From Pseudescherichia sp031987975 (GTDB lineage Bacteria > Pseudomonadota > Gammaproteobacteria > Enterobacterales > Enterobacteriaceae), in contig NZ_DALZYX010000001.1 in the NCBI RefSeq assembly GCF_031987975.1, forward strand, positions 186,001 to 250,000: a stretch of DNA of 64,000 nt, written 5' to 3'. The notes beneath the pieces are model-generated. The model searched no databases, was not told the DNA's origin, and saw only the letters and a list, made by a program, of their open reading frames with translations. Shown here piece after piece: positions 1 through 8,239 of the stretch; within the stretch, counting starts at the first letter, position 1; each line of letters opens with the position of its first letter. The position numbers were made by a program, and so were the translations under genes.

Positions 1-1
1 A

Positions 2-655
2 GCGGACAGTACAACGCCAGGTGATGCCCTGAAGGTGCTTGAACGCTACGGTATAGCGATATCTGAGCCGGTGCGTGCTGTGCTGAGCATGCCAATCCCA
101 CCCTCGGCCAGAATGCCGAATGGCGAGGTTAACCTGATAGCTACGCCGGCAATGGCGTTAAAAGCGGCAGCCGAGGCGGCGCGGGGCCATGGCATTACGC
201 CGCTGATCCTCGGGGATGCCATCGAAGGAGAAAGTCGTGAAGCGGCAATCGTCATGGCGGGTATCGCCAAATCGGTGAAGCAGCATGGCCAACCATTGGG
301 TGCTCCCGCTCTGCTGCTCTCTGGAGGAGAAACCACGGTCACGGTGCGTAATGGTCGCGCCGGTAAAGGAGGAAGAAACACGGAGTTTTTGCTCAGCCTT
401 GCCTGCGCGCTACAGGGTGAAAGCGGGATCTGGGCAGTAGCGGGCGACAGCGACGGTATTGACGGTACGGAAGATGCAGCAGGTGCTCTCATCTACCCCG
501 ATACGCTGTCACGCGGCAGGTTACAAGGCCTGCATGCTGCTCACTATCTGGATGAGCATGACAGCTACAGCTATTTTCATGCGCTTGATGATTTACTGCT
601 TACTGGCCCGACGCTCACTAACGTCAATGATATCCGGGCAATATTAGTTGCTTAA
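2..655 (+). CDS. Glycerate 2-kinase / hydroxypyruvate reductase (TtuD/MOFRL family), 3' part
   Basis: The open frame enters from the left edge, so the N-terminal half is outside the window and no start codon can be assigned. The visible 217 residues fit the C-terminal region of the TtuD/glycerate-kinase family. Near the start is a DALKVLERYGI stretch, then a GDAIEGESREAA segment, and then the signature GGRNTEFLLSLA of the MOFRL domain followed by AVAGDSDGIDGTEDAAGA. Family members act in the cytosol on hydroxypyruvate or glycerate, in tartrate, glyoxylate or glycerate catabolism. Which reaction applies here cannot be told without the missing half and neighbours. The gene ends in a strong hairpin just downstream. 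Confidence 0.88.
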   Translation, partial: ADSTTPGDALKVLERYGIAISEPVRAVLSMPIPPSARMPNGEVNLIATPAMALKAAAEAARGHGITPLILGDAIEGESREAAIVMAGIAKSVKQHGQPLGAPALLLSGGETTVTVRNGRAGKGGRNTEFLLSLACALQGESGIWAVAGDSDGIDGTEDAAGALIYPDTLSRGRLQGLHAAHYLDEHDSYSYFHALDDLLLTGPTLTNVNDIRAILVA

Positions 656-661
656 CCTCTC

Positions 662-687
662 TGCTCTCCCGGTAGCCTGGGAGAGCA
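662..687 (+). terminator. Hairpin terminator after the TtuD-like gene
   Basis: Perfect 9-bp arms TGCTCTCCC and GGGAGAGCA enclose an 8-nt loop, 7 nt after the TAA stop of the glycerate kinase gene. The tail is only weakly T-rich. The hairpin lies between convergent genes and may serve both strands. Confidence 0.6.
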
Positions 688-730
688 TTATCCAAATTCC
701 ACAGCTTTTAGGGCAAGCAAACGCGGGATT

Positions 731-1288
731 CTATGCGACTGTTTTGCGACGTCGCTCGATGAGCGCTATCGAAATTGATTCAACTTCTTTAAAGTCTTTG
801 GACACGCTGGTTCGTAGTGCAAGGTTCCATTTGCTTAATACACGAGCGTTATTCAACAGCTCGCTGCCTTCCGGTAGCCGACCATTTTGTAACAACCATT
901 GCGCAACATCCGCCCAATCCCACAATGGAGACTGGCCTTTGATACGCTGGATAGGGCAAGGGAAATCGCCGCTGCCGCGAGTACCATCTTTTAGCATCGC
1001 AATTGCCTGACGCGACATGTTTGTCATTTCAGCTATATCGCTTAAGCCCACAAGGGCAGAGTCGACGGATTCAACAATAGCGCCGATTCCGGCTGATTCG
1101 ATATTTTCGACCGCTGATGAAATAGCTTCATCCAGAGAGTCAGCTTCACGATCGAACTCAACGTAAACAGAGTTACCATATGCACAAATCAGCGCATCGT
1201 CACAACCGCTTTCGTACAGCGCATCTTCCAGTCCGTCAGTGTCATACGTGACACCTGAGAGGGTCAGAGTGAAGTTATAAAGCGCCAT
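731..1288 (-). CDS. Helix-turn-helix protein with N-terminal ferredoxin-like domain; antitoxin/regulator candidate
   Basis: 185 residues from the ATG at 1288, which has a GAGG ribosome site 5 nt upstream; a longer reading exists but lacks this support. Residues about 1-70 (MALYNFTLTLSGV, then ESGCDDALICAYGNSVYVEFDREA) match a widespread bacterial family of small proteins. A C-terminal half follows with an AlpA/MerR-like HTH (LSDIAEMTNMSRQAIAML, then PLWDWADVAQWLL). It is the second gene of a two-gene unit, after a 76-residue basic HicA-like protein. The order small toxin-like protein then DNA-binding protein resembles hicAB, so antitoxin and autoregulator is the inferred role. No function has been seen directly. 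Confidence 0.6.
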   Translation of the reverse strand: MALYNFTLTLSGVTYDTDGLEDALYESGCDDALICAYGNSVYVEFDREADSLDEAISSAVENIESAGIGAIVESVDSALVGLSDIAEMTNMSRQAIAMLKDGTRGSGDFPCPIQRIKGQSPLWDWADVAQWLLQNGRLPEGSELLNNARVLSKWNLALRTSVSKDFKEVESISIALIERRRKTVA

Positions 1289-1372
1289 AATACCTCTTCG
1301 TTTAATAGTCAGAGTATGGTGTATTCTTAATTCAGTCAGGAACGGTTGCAGCCGTTCCTGACGGGACAAAGA

Positions 1373-1603
1373 TCATTCGCAGCGGTTAACTGTGCGAACG
1401 ATCTGTTTGGCATGGTTTTCCGCATCTTTCGGCGTTGACCATACGCTCACCTGGTGATCTCGGTGTTCACCTTCAGGGTTGCCGCAGCGTAATCTACAAA
1501 AACAGTGTGCAGAATTGCCTGGTCGAACCCAGACCCAGCCTTTTTTCAGAGCATATTCAATGGCTGCTTGAATGTGCTTATTAGGATGGCTTTTCAGATA
1601 CAA
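1373..1603 (-). CDS. Small HicA-like protein, possible toxin partner
   Basis: 76 residues starting at a TTG codon, chosen because GGAG lies 5 nt upstream and no internal Met exists. The pattern NKHIQAAIEYALKKGW at the start and WSTPKDAENHAKQI near the end, with a Cys/His-containing middle (HCFCRLRCGNPEGEH), fits a family of small proteins commonly encoded beside the HTH family of the next gene. The N-terminal alpha helix and the 'stay-with-HTH' arrangement recall HicA mRNA-interferase folds, but the toxin activity is inference. It is first in the pair, with an 84-bp gap before the regulator. Confidence 0.5.
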   Translation of the reverse strand: MYLKSHPNKHIQAAIEYALKKGWVWVRPGNSAHCFCRLRCGNPEGEHRDHQVSVWSTPKDAENHAKQIVRTVNRCE

Positions 1604-1630
1604 CTAAACTCCAGCTAACTGTAAATTTGG

Positions 1631-1648
1631 TGTTGACACTTGTCAACA
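1631..1648. promoter_or_regulatory. Palindromic operator upstream of the toxin-antitoxin-like pair
   Basis: TGTTGACACTTGTCAACA is an inverted repeat with perfect 8-bp arms and a 2-bp centre. It lies 28 bp upstream of the TTG start of the small gene. A consensus -35 hexamer TTGACA on the minus strand is embedded in the right arm. A -10 at 17 bp (TACAGT) would leave almost no leader, so the exact promoter is uncertain. The overlap suggests autorepression by the downstream HTH protein. Confidence 0.55.
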
Positions 1649-1826
1649 TAAAATTCAATTTACCTGTCCGTGTCTCCACCCCGTCGTCGAATGCTGTCTA
1701 CGGCCAGCTTTGACGGCGCATAGGATATCAGAAGCATCTGGGTGTTCACCGTTTCACCCGCCCAATAACCTTAATTTTTTTGCGGCCAAATATCACAGTC
1801 TGTCATTGGCCTACGGGCTAGCAGGT

Positions 1827-2771
1827 TTATTCTATTTCAAACCGCAACCATGGTGCTGCTTCCATGAAGGCCACCATCCCCTGCGCATCAGGCAGTGCGG
1901 CTAAGGCTCCTTTCGCCGTCGTGGCCAGCGCGCCACAGGCACTGGCTTGCGTTATGGCCTGCTTGAGCTGCCCCCCATCCTGTAACGCATTACCCTGGGC
2001 CAGACTGGCCAGTAACCCTGCCATAAAAGCGTCACCTGCCCCGGTAGTGTCCAGACTTTCAACCCTGAACGCGCTAACCTGTACCAGCCGATCCTGCCAG
2101 AGCACTATCGCCCCGTCAGATCCGCACGTTACGACTTTCAGGCGTGACGGATAGCCACGTAAGATCCCCAATGCCTTTTCATGTTGCGTGGTACCCGCTA
2201 ACCAATACAGCTCCTCTTGTGAAAGCTTGAGAATATCGGCCTGCTGAGCAAAATGACGCACGGTGTCTAACATCTCCTGCGCATCAGGCCACATCTGTGG
2301 ACGAAGATTAATATCAAAGCTTAGCAGGCCATCACGCTGCTTGATGTAGCTGATAGCCCGTACCAGCGTTTCGCGACATGGCGTTGCCACCAGTGCCAGT
2401 GAGCAAAAATGCAGAATATCGCTACCAAACGCCGGAAGATTATCTGCTGTCAAAAACTGGTCGGCTGAACGATCGACCAGAAAGGTAAAGCTGCGATCGC
2501 CTTCGTCTCCGAGTGATACCAGCACCGTGCTGGTCCGGTGGTACGGATCAAACTGCATATGCTGCGTATTAACGCCCTGCTCTGCCAGCGTGTCCCTCAG
2601 AAAATGGCCGAACGGATCGTCACCCGTTCTACCGATAAACCCGCACTCGCATCCCAGGCGCGCAGCCCCGACGACGACATTGACCGGTGCACCGCCTGCA
2701 CAGGCGGTGTACTGCATCTCTCCCTGCGGCAGCAGATCAATCACCGCGTCGCCTAATGCCCAGATTTTCAT
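1827..2771 (-). CDS. cscK: Fructokinase (PfkB family)
   Basis: 314 residues, the usual length for a bacterial fructokinase. The N-terminal sugar-binding glycines (GGAPVNVVVGAARLG, 26-40) and the PfkB signature DTTGAGDAF (241-249, catalytic Asp247) are both present. It phosphorylates the fructose released in the cytosol by the invertase of the same operon. It is the last gene of cscB-cscA-porin-cscK, 26 bp after the porin gene. ATG start at 2771. The symbol follows operon context; scrK or fosK are alternative names for the same enzyme class. Confidence 0.88.
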   Translation of the reverse strand: MKIWALGDAVIDLLPQGEMQYTACAGGAPVNVVVGAARLGCECGFIGRTGDDPFGHFLRDTLAEQGVNTQHMQFDPYHRTSTVLVSLGDEGDRSFTFLVDRSADQFLTADNLPAFGSDILHFCSLALVATPCRETLVRAISYIKQRDGLLSFDINLRPQMWPDAQEMLDTVRHFAQQADILKLSQEELYWLAGTTQHEKALGILRGYPSRLKVVTCGSDGAIVLWQDRLVQVSAFRVESLDTTGAGDAFMAGLLASLAQGNALQDGGQLKQAITQASACGALATTAKGALAALPDAQGMVAFMEAAPWLRFEIE

Positions 2772-2797
2772 ACACTCCCCTTAACGTAAATCAATAA

Positions 2798-4141
2798 TCA
2801 GAACAGATATTTAAAGCGGGCACGCACGCCGTAGCGTTCGTCGTTGCTGCCGGTTTGTGCAGCTGAAGAGTCCAGCCAGGAGGCGTAAGCCCCGAGGTAA
2901 ATATTAAAATTTGGCATATCCATGATGTTCGGTAGTTGCCATGAGGTATGGATAGTGTGAATGTCGTAGCGACCCGGCGCGAGGATCGCACAGTCGCTAT
3001 CGCAGTCCGCGCTGACGCCTACCATATTGAACTGGTCAATTTTGTTGTGGGCATAGATATAGCCCAGTTCGACGCGGTGCCATAGGGCATTGATACCGGC
3101 GCTGAAGTCTTTCTCGTCTGTCGCATCAAGGTAAGCCGTGCTCAGGTTCACCACCGCGCCGTTCTCCGCATCGGTTCTGAGCGTGTTCCATGTCATAGTC
3201 ATACCGTAACCGGTACGGCTGGATTGATCCTGGAAGCGCCCATTCTCCTGCTGATAGCCGTAGGCGTTATTCACCAGGTTGCTCTCCAGCGCGGCCGCGA
3301 CTGACCATGGGCCAGACTGCCACGCGGCCACCGGGCGCACATACACGACGTTTTTACGGTTATCCAGCGCGTTACCGTGGTAGTTCTGATCGACGAACAG
3401 TGAGCTGCCGTCTTCAATCAGCGTATTAACCTCGACATACCAGTTATCCAGTTTTTTGCTAAGCAGGAAATTGCCGCCGCTGTTGCTGCGTCCTCGTCCC
3501 TCTTTCATCATGTAGATATAGCCGTAACCGTCGCTATAGAGATCGTTGGCGGTATTACCGGAATACTCAATAAAAGTATCCTGATTCAGCGGAAACATAT
3601 CCCAGGCTTCGAAGCGACCGATTTTAATTTTCCAATCATCCTGCTGGCCGAAGAAAAAAGCCGCATCGTCGAGGTTCATTTTACCATTCATGTCCGCCAG
3701 CGGCTGCACGCTGAAACCGGCATATTTGCCGTCAGCCCCTTTTCGAATACCATCAAAACCCAGCAAAATACGCCCGTTAATATCCCAGCGCTCTTTTTCA
3801 CCTGGCGTCCAGTTTTTATTGGCGCTGGTTTTGAGTGATGTCAGCCCGCCGGTTCGGCTGGCTCCATCCATATTAAATTCAACGTCGCCATAGAATTTTA
3901 ACTCGTCAGTAGCATTAACCTCTAGCGTGGGCTTTGCCGGTGCGGTGGAGGCTGCCGTGCGGGGTGTCTCCTGCTGCTTTAGGGCGCGGATCTCCGCTTC
4001 CGCGCTGGCGGCACGCGCTTCGGTGGCTTTCAGTCTTTTTTCCATTTGCACCAGCCGATCTTCCAGAGAAAGGCTACCCTGTGCACACACCACGCCGCTA
4101 AATACAGACGTCAACATACATCCGACCCAGATTATTTTCAT
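2798..4141 (-). CDS. Carbohydrate-selective outer-membrane porin (RafY/ScrY/LamB type)
   Basis: 447 residues. A signal peptide ends near VVCA, followed by a short periplasmic coiled coil (about residues 24-55, SLEDRLVQMEKRLKATEARAA) and a Pro/Ala linker. The rest is a beta-barrel with alternating aromatic strands ending in the C-terminal Phe typical of outer-membrane proteins (RYGVRARFKYLF). The coiled coil plus maltoporin-like barrel is the plan of glycoporins ScrY and RafY. Its place between invertase and fructokinase genes points to diffusion of sucrose or short fructo-oligosaccharides. A good ribosome site (AAAGG) precedes the ATG. E. coli csc loci lack such a gene; fos and raf loci have one. 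Confidence 0.85.
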   Translation of the reverse strand: MKIIWVGCMLTSVFSGVVCAQGSLSLEDRLVQMEKRLKATEARAASAEAEIRALKQQETPRTAASTAPAKPTLEVNATDELKFYGDVEFNMDGASRTGGLTSLKTSANKNWTPGEKERWDINGRILLGFDGIRKGADGKYAGFSVQPLADMNGKMNLDDAAFFFGQQDDWKIKIGRFEAWDMFPLNQDTFIEYSGNTANDLYSDGYGYIYMMKEGRGRSNSGGNFLLSKKLDNWYVEVNTLIEDGSSLFVDQNYHGNALDNRKNVVYVRPVAAWQSGPWSVAAALESNLVNNAYGYQQENGRFQDQSSRTGYGMTMTWNTLRTDAENGAVVNLSTAYLDATDEKDFSAGINALWHRVELGYIYAHNKIDQFNMVGVSADCDSDCAILAPGRYDIHTIHTSWQLPNIMDMPNFNIYLGAYASWLDSSAAQTGSNDERYGVRARFKYLF

Positions 4142-4262
4142 CGGAAAACCTTTTTTATTATTCAGTAACCAGTTGTTAATTATGTAGGGGTATAAGCCGG
4201 CGATAACGACAACAATAACCCGCCCATCGCCGGGGACGGGTTATTGATCATGCCTGGTTTAT

Positions 4263-5696
4263 TTATTCAAGCTGCCATGCTCCGCCATCGGACAGTGATG
4301 CCCTGCCGCTCCAGGCAAATAAACATAATTTACGCTGCCCGGCATCGGGATATATACGACTGCTTAGGCACGCCTCGCCATCATTGACAAAGACTTCAAC
4401 GGACGAGCTGTCGATAAACAGACGCAGAGTGAGATCGCGATCGAGGGTTACCGGCACGCTGCGCGTCCCGCATAAACCGTGCTGCGGATAGTGACGCTCC
4501 AGCACCAGGCGCTGCATCTGAGCATCGACGTAGATCCGCAGGCCATCCCCCAGACTCAGGCCGTACTGCTCGGCAGTGCTCTCCGCGCCTTTCCAGTTCA
4601 GCACCACCTCCATCGCCTCGGCGTTTTCCGCCACGCCAATCTGCTGATTGTTAAGCGTGCTGACCGGCCAGGGATACCAGCCCTGACGCAGGCATTCCAC
4701 CTCTTTTGCCGGGCGCATTTGCAGACGCCTGTCCGCACTGAGGCTCAGTTCACGCGGCAGCGACAGCATCCCGGCCCAGCCGTCCTGCTGCTCCGGCAGG
4801 GGCGATTCCCACATATCCAGCCAACCAATCACAATGCGCCGCCCGTCTGGCGTCAAGAAACTCTGCGGCGCGTAAAAATCATGCCCATGATCCATCTCGA
4901 CAAACTCACCGGTGCGAACAAATGGCTGGCCCGGCTGCCAGTCTCCCAGCAGATAGCCACTCTGGAAAAGATTGCGGTTTTTGAAACCGTGCGCGTCCAT
5001 GCCCTGCGGGGAGAACATCAGCACGCGCTTGTCGCCAAGGGTGAAGAAGTCCGGGCACTCCCACATAAAGCCCATCCCGGCCTCGGCCTCATCAAGAACC
5101 CTCTCTTCCTGCCACTGGCGCAGATCCGCTGAACGATAGAGCCGCACCTGACCGGTCTCGCCCAGACGAGCGCCGACGACCATGTACCAGCTCTCTCCTT
5201 CGCGCCAGACCTTCGGATCGCGGAAGTGATGCACGCCCGGCGGCGTATCCACCACCATGCCCTCACGCTCAAAGTGAATGCCGTCGCGACTGGTCGCCAG
5301 GCACTGCACCTGATAGAGGTTATCTTCGTTATCGCTATCACCGTGGAATTTATGCCCGGTGTAGATCAGCGCCAGCGTATCACCATCGACTACCGCCGAG
5401 CCGGAAAAGCAGCCGTCTTTGTCTTCCGGCCCTTCAGGGGCGATCGCCACTGGCAAATGTTCCCAATGGACCAGATCCTGACTGCGCGCATGTCCCCAGT
5501 GCATCGGTCCCCATTGAGAGGAGTACGGATGATGCTGATAAAAGGCATGATACCAGCCGTCGAACCATACCAGCCCGTTGGGATCGTTCATCCAGCCCGC
5601 TCTGGCGGCCAAATGGTAGCGCGGATACCAGCGCAGGTTGAGCGCGTCGCGCTTCGCCTTAAGTTCCTGTTCAGCGTCAGCAATTGAGTAGGTCAT
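4263..5696 (-). CDS. cscA: Sucrose hydrolase / beta-fructofuranosidase (GH32)
   Basis: 477 residues from ATG 5696, the same length as E. coli CscA; a GTG three codons upstream is possible but less likely. All three GH32 motifs are present: WMNDPNG (35-41, nucleophile Asp38), FRDP (about 158-161, Asp160 stabilising the transition state) and WECPDF (acid/base Glu213). No signal peptide, so sucrose or kestose is cleaved in the cytosol after proton-driven uptake. It lies 18 bp after the permease gene and 121 bp before the porin gene. Confidence 0.93.
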   Translation of the reverse strand: MTYSIADAEQELKAKRDALNLRWYPRYHLAARAGWMNDPNGLVWFDGWYHAFYQHHPYSSQWGPMHWGHARSQDLVHWEHLPVAIAPEGPEDKDGCFSGSAVVDGDTLALIYTGHKFHGDSDNEDNLYQVQCLATSRDGIHFEREGMVVDTPPGVHHFRDPKVWREGESWYMVVGARLGETGQVRLYRSADLRQWQEERVLDEAEAGMGFMWECPDFFTLGDKRVLMFSPQGMDAHGFKNRNLFQSGYLLGDWQPGQPFVRTGEFVEMDHGHDFYAPQSFLTPDGRRIVIGWLDMWESPLPEQQDGWAGMLSLPRELSLSADRRLQMRPAKEVECLRQGWYPWPVSTLNNQQIGVAENAEAMEVVLNWKGAESTAEQYGLSLGDGLRIYVDAQMQRLVLERHYPQHGLCGTRSVPVTLDRDLTLRLFIDSSSVEVFVNDGEACLSSRIYPDAGQRKLCLFAWSGRASLSDGGAWQLE

Positions 5697-5714
5697 AGTC
5701 TTCACTCTTTTCAG

Positions 5715-6953
5715 TCAGATAGCGGAAAGTTGTGGCAGCTGCGGATCCGCCGAAGCGTTGCCGGATCGCAGTAAAAACATAGAGATAAAGGTAATGCCGA
5801 ACACCAGCATGCCCATAAACAGGTAGGATTCAGCGAAGCCATATTTTTCATAGCTGTAGCCCGCCAGCGGCGACAGCACCGAGGCGATCACCGAGCTGGT
5901 GCAGGCGAAGCCCACCAGATAGAGGGTGGATGAGAGGCGTTTATCAAAGTTCAGGCTGTTATATTTGAAGATCGCTACCAGCAGCACCGGCAGTTCGACG
6001 GCGTGGAGCAGTTTAGTAATGGAGATCAGTAGTGGCCCTTCCACCAGGCCGGAGGCGATCATGCGCATCGCCATCACCATACCGGCGAATATCAGGCCAT
6101 TTTTGGCCCCAACGCGATTCACCAGCCACGGGGCACAAAACATCCCGGCAGCTTCCAGGAACACCTGAAACGAATTGAGATAGCCGTACATCGCATTGCC
6201 TTCCTGCGGGGTGGCAAACTGCGAGGAGAAATAGACTGGAAACTGTTGGTCGTAAACGCCGTAAATACAGGTGCCCACGACGAAGAACACCAGCGCCCAG
6301 AAGCGTGGCAGGGTCAGCAGACGCAGCGCGTCCTGAAGCGTCACTTTTCCTCCCGCCACCGCTTCCTGCATAGCATGGGGTGCAGAGGAGACCCGCAGCC
6401 GTGCCAGCAGCAGCAGGAACATTAGCCCGGAGCAGCTGGCGACCGCAAAGTTCAGCTTCGGATCGATGTTAAACAGTAGTCCGGCGAAAAATGTTGCCAC
6501 CGCCCAGCCCAGCGATCCCCACATCCGCGCTTTGCCAAATTCAAACTGACTCTGACGCGCCACGCGCTCGGTGTAGGACTCCAGCACGCCGATACCGCCG
6601 TTAAAGGTCAGGCCAATAAAGATGCCGCCAAACACGCTGCCAAGCAGAATGTTGATCTTCAGCAGATACCCAAACAGCAGATACGCCGGGCCGGAGAGGA
6701 TCAGCATCGCCGTGAGATACCACAGCAGATGTTTACGCAGACCGAGCTTATCCTGAATAAAGCCGTAACAGATCTGCGCGAACAATGCAGAGACTGACAG
6801 CACCGCGAAAATAATTCCCGTATCCCCTGCTTTCAGCCCGACCTCCTGATGCAGCCAGATGGAAAGCAACGAGCCTGAGGAGGACCAGGTCACAAAAAAG
6901 AAGAACAGTAAGGCACTGAGTAATGGGTAACTGTGAGAGTGATGGACTTTCAT
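5715..6953 (-). CDS. cscB: Sucrose/oligosaccharide:H+ symporter (MFS, OHS family)
   Basis: 412 residues with about 12 hydrophobic segments. Motifs shared with CscB and LacY-type permeases are FGKARMWGSLGWA (helix 4-5 loop), YGYLNSFQV, KLLHAVELP and FDKRLSST. It is closer to CscB than to RafB at these sites, although scattered differences and the accompanying porin leave room for a wider fructo-oligosaccharide range. It is the first gene of the operon, starting at ATG 6953 with a weak GAGA ribosome site, and divergent from the repressor gene. Confidence 0.85.
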   Translation of the reverse strand: MKVHHSHSYPLLSALLFFFFVTWSSSGSLLSIWLHQEVGLKAGDTGIIFAVLSVSALFAQICYGFIQDKLGLRKHLLWYLTAMLILSGPAYLLFGYLLKINILLGSVFGGIFIGLTFNGGIGVLESYTERVARQSQFEFGKARMWGSLGWAVATFFAGLLFNIDPKLNFAVASCSGLMFLLLLARLRVSSAPHAMQEAVAGGKVTLQDALRLLTLPRFWALVFFVVGTCIYGVYDQQFPVYFSSQFATPQEGNAMYGYLNSFQVFLEAAGMFCAPWLVNRVGAKNGLIFAGMVMAMRMIASGLVEGPLLISITKLLHAVELPVLLVAIFKYNSLNFDKRLSSTLYLVGFACTSSVIASVLSPLAGYSYEKYGFAESYLFMGMLVFGITFISMFLLRSGNASADPQLPQLSAI

Positions 6954-6985
6954 CGTGGCAATCTCATATTGGAGTAGTGGCCCAA

Positions 6986-7000
6986 TGGTAACGTTAACAA
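6986..7000. promoter_or_regulatory. LacI-family operator, proximal to cscB
   Basis: TGGTAACGTTAACAA has the central-CG inverted repeat typical of LacI/GalR operators and shares GTAACGTTAAC with a second site 60 bp away. It lies 33 bp before the permease start, where binding of CscR would block the sugar operon. Confidence 0.65.
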
Positions 7001-7026
7001 ATGACGTCGCTCATCTCGTTTAGCTG

Positions 7027-7048
7027 CGATTCATGATGTTAATCACAA
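7027..7048. promoter_or_regulatory. Candidate CRP site in the csc control region
   Basis: The right half TCACA (7043-7047) is perfect and is followed by AA. Six bases to its left is CATGA, matching three of five consensus bases of TGTGA. The position between the two repressor operators suits catabolite control of both divergent units. Called on pattern only. Confidence 0.45.
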
Positions 7049-7050
7049 AA

Positions 7051-7062
7051 GTTAACGTTAAC
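7051..7062. promoter_or_regulatory. LacI-family operator, distal copy
   Basis: GTTAACGTTAAC is a perfect 12-bp palindrome with central CG, embedded in AAAGTTAACGTTAACATT. Together with the site at 6986-7000 it gives two operators whose centres are about 64 bp apart, a spacing that could support repression of both cscB and cscR. Confidence 0.68.
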
Positions 7063-7198
7063 ATTACAAGAATGAGATCACGCTCAACATTTCTGGCTAT
7101 AGGTCTGCAACACGAAGAGAGAAGATTAGCGTATGATCCTTTTACATCAGCAACTTAGTTATAATGCCTGAGCAGCACGGTAATGATGGAGTAAGACA

Positions 7199-8194
7199 AT
7201 GGCATCCCTTAAAGATGTGGCAAGACTGGCAAACGTATCGCTGATGACCGTGTCGCGTGCGCTGAATAACCCGGAACGGTTAAAACCTGAAACCCTTGCC
7301 CGCGTGCAGCAGGCCATTCAGCAAACCAATTACGTGCCGGATTTATCAGCCAAGAAGATCCGCGGTGCCCACGCCTCGCCGAGCACCATTGGCGTGCTGG
7401 CACTGGATACCGTGACGACACCCTTCTCGGTGGAGATTACGCTCTCAATCGAAGAGACCGCTCGCGCCCACGGCTGGAACAGTTTTGTGGTCAACATGTT
7501 TTCCGACGACAGCCCGGAAACCATGGTCGATCTGCTGCTCTCTCACCGTCCGGATGGCATTATCTTTACTACCATGGGACTACGTCAGGTCCCGCTGCCC
7601 GCCAAGCTACGCACCCTTCCCTGCGTACTGGCAAACTGTGAAAGCCTGCACGAGCCGGTGGCGAGCTATATTCCGGACGATGAACAAGGTCAGTATACCG
7701 CCGTCAAGGCGCTACTGGCCGCAGGCTATAGTCGTCCGCTCTGCCTGCATTTGCCCGCAAAGCATCTGGCGACCATACGTCGTCGTCAGGGGCTGGAGCG
7801 CGCCTGCCGAGAAGCCAATGTTGATCCCGATACGCTCGATCATATTTATATGGAATTTGGCGATGAACACTATCGCGATATGCCCGCCCAGCTGCTGGCG
7901 CATATCCGTCAGGGCAAGCCGCTGTTTGACTCCGTCATCTGCGGTAACGATCGCATTGCATTTATGGTGTATCAAACCCTACTCGCCCAGGGGTTGCGCA
8001 TTCCGCAGGACGTCGCGGTGCTGGGCTACGACAATATGGTGGGCATTGGCGATCTGTTCTTTCCGCCGCTGTCGACGGTACAGCTGCCGCATTATGATAT
8101 TGGCCGATTGAGCGCGCTGCATATCATTAATCAGGAGACGCACAACGATACCATTCGCGTTGCAAGCCCGCTGTTGCTTCGTGAGTCACTTTGA
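7199..8194 (+). CDS. cscR: LacI-family repressor of the sucrose operon
   Basis: 331 residues, the same length as E. coli CscR. The N-terminal LacI HTH (MASLKDVARLANVSLMTVSRALN) is followed by the hinge region with NYVPDLSAKKIR and a periplasmic-binding-protein-like sugar domain (TTPFSVEI, HRPDGIIFTTMG, ICGNDRIAF, DVAVLGYDNMVG). It binds operators in the shared intergenic region and is expected to release them on binding sugar or fructose. Transcribed away from cscBA-porin-cscK, with 245 bp between start codons. Confidence 0.92.
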   Translation: MASLKDVARLANVSLMTVSRALNNPERLKPETLARVQQAIQQTNYVPDLSAKKIRGAHASPSTIGVLALDTVTTPFSVEITLSIEETARAHGWNSFVVNMFSDDSPETMVDLLLSHRPDGIIFTTMGLRQVPLPAKLRTLPCVLANCESLHEPVASYIPDDEQGQYTAVKALLAAGYSRPLCLHLPAKHLATIRRRQGLERACREANVDPDTLDHIYMEFGDEHYRDMPAQLLAHIRQGKPLFDSVICGNDRIAFMVYQTLLAQGLRIPQDVAVLGYDNMVGIGDLFFPPLSTVQLPHYDIGRLSALHIINQETHNDTIRVASPLLLRESL

Positions 8195-8239
8195 AAGCAC
8201 GCCCCCGCTGAAGCTGAACGGGAGCGCGCTACGGGTAGA

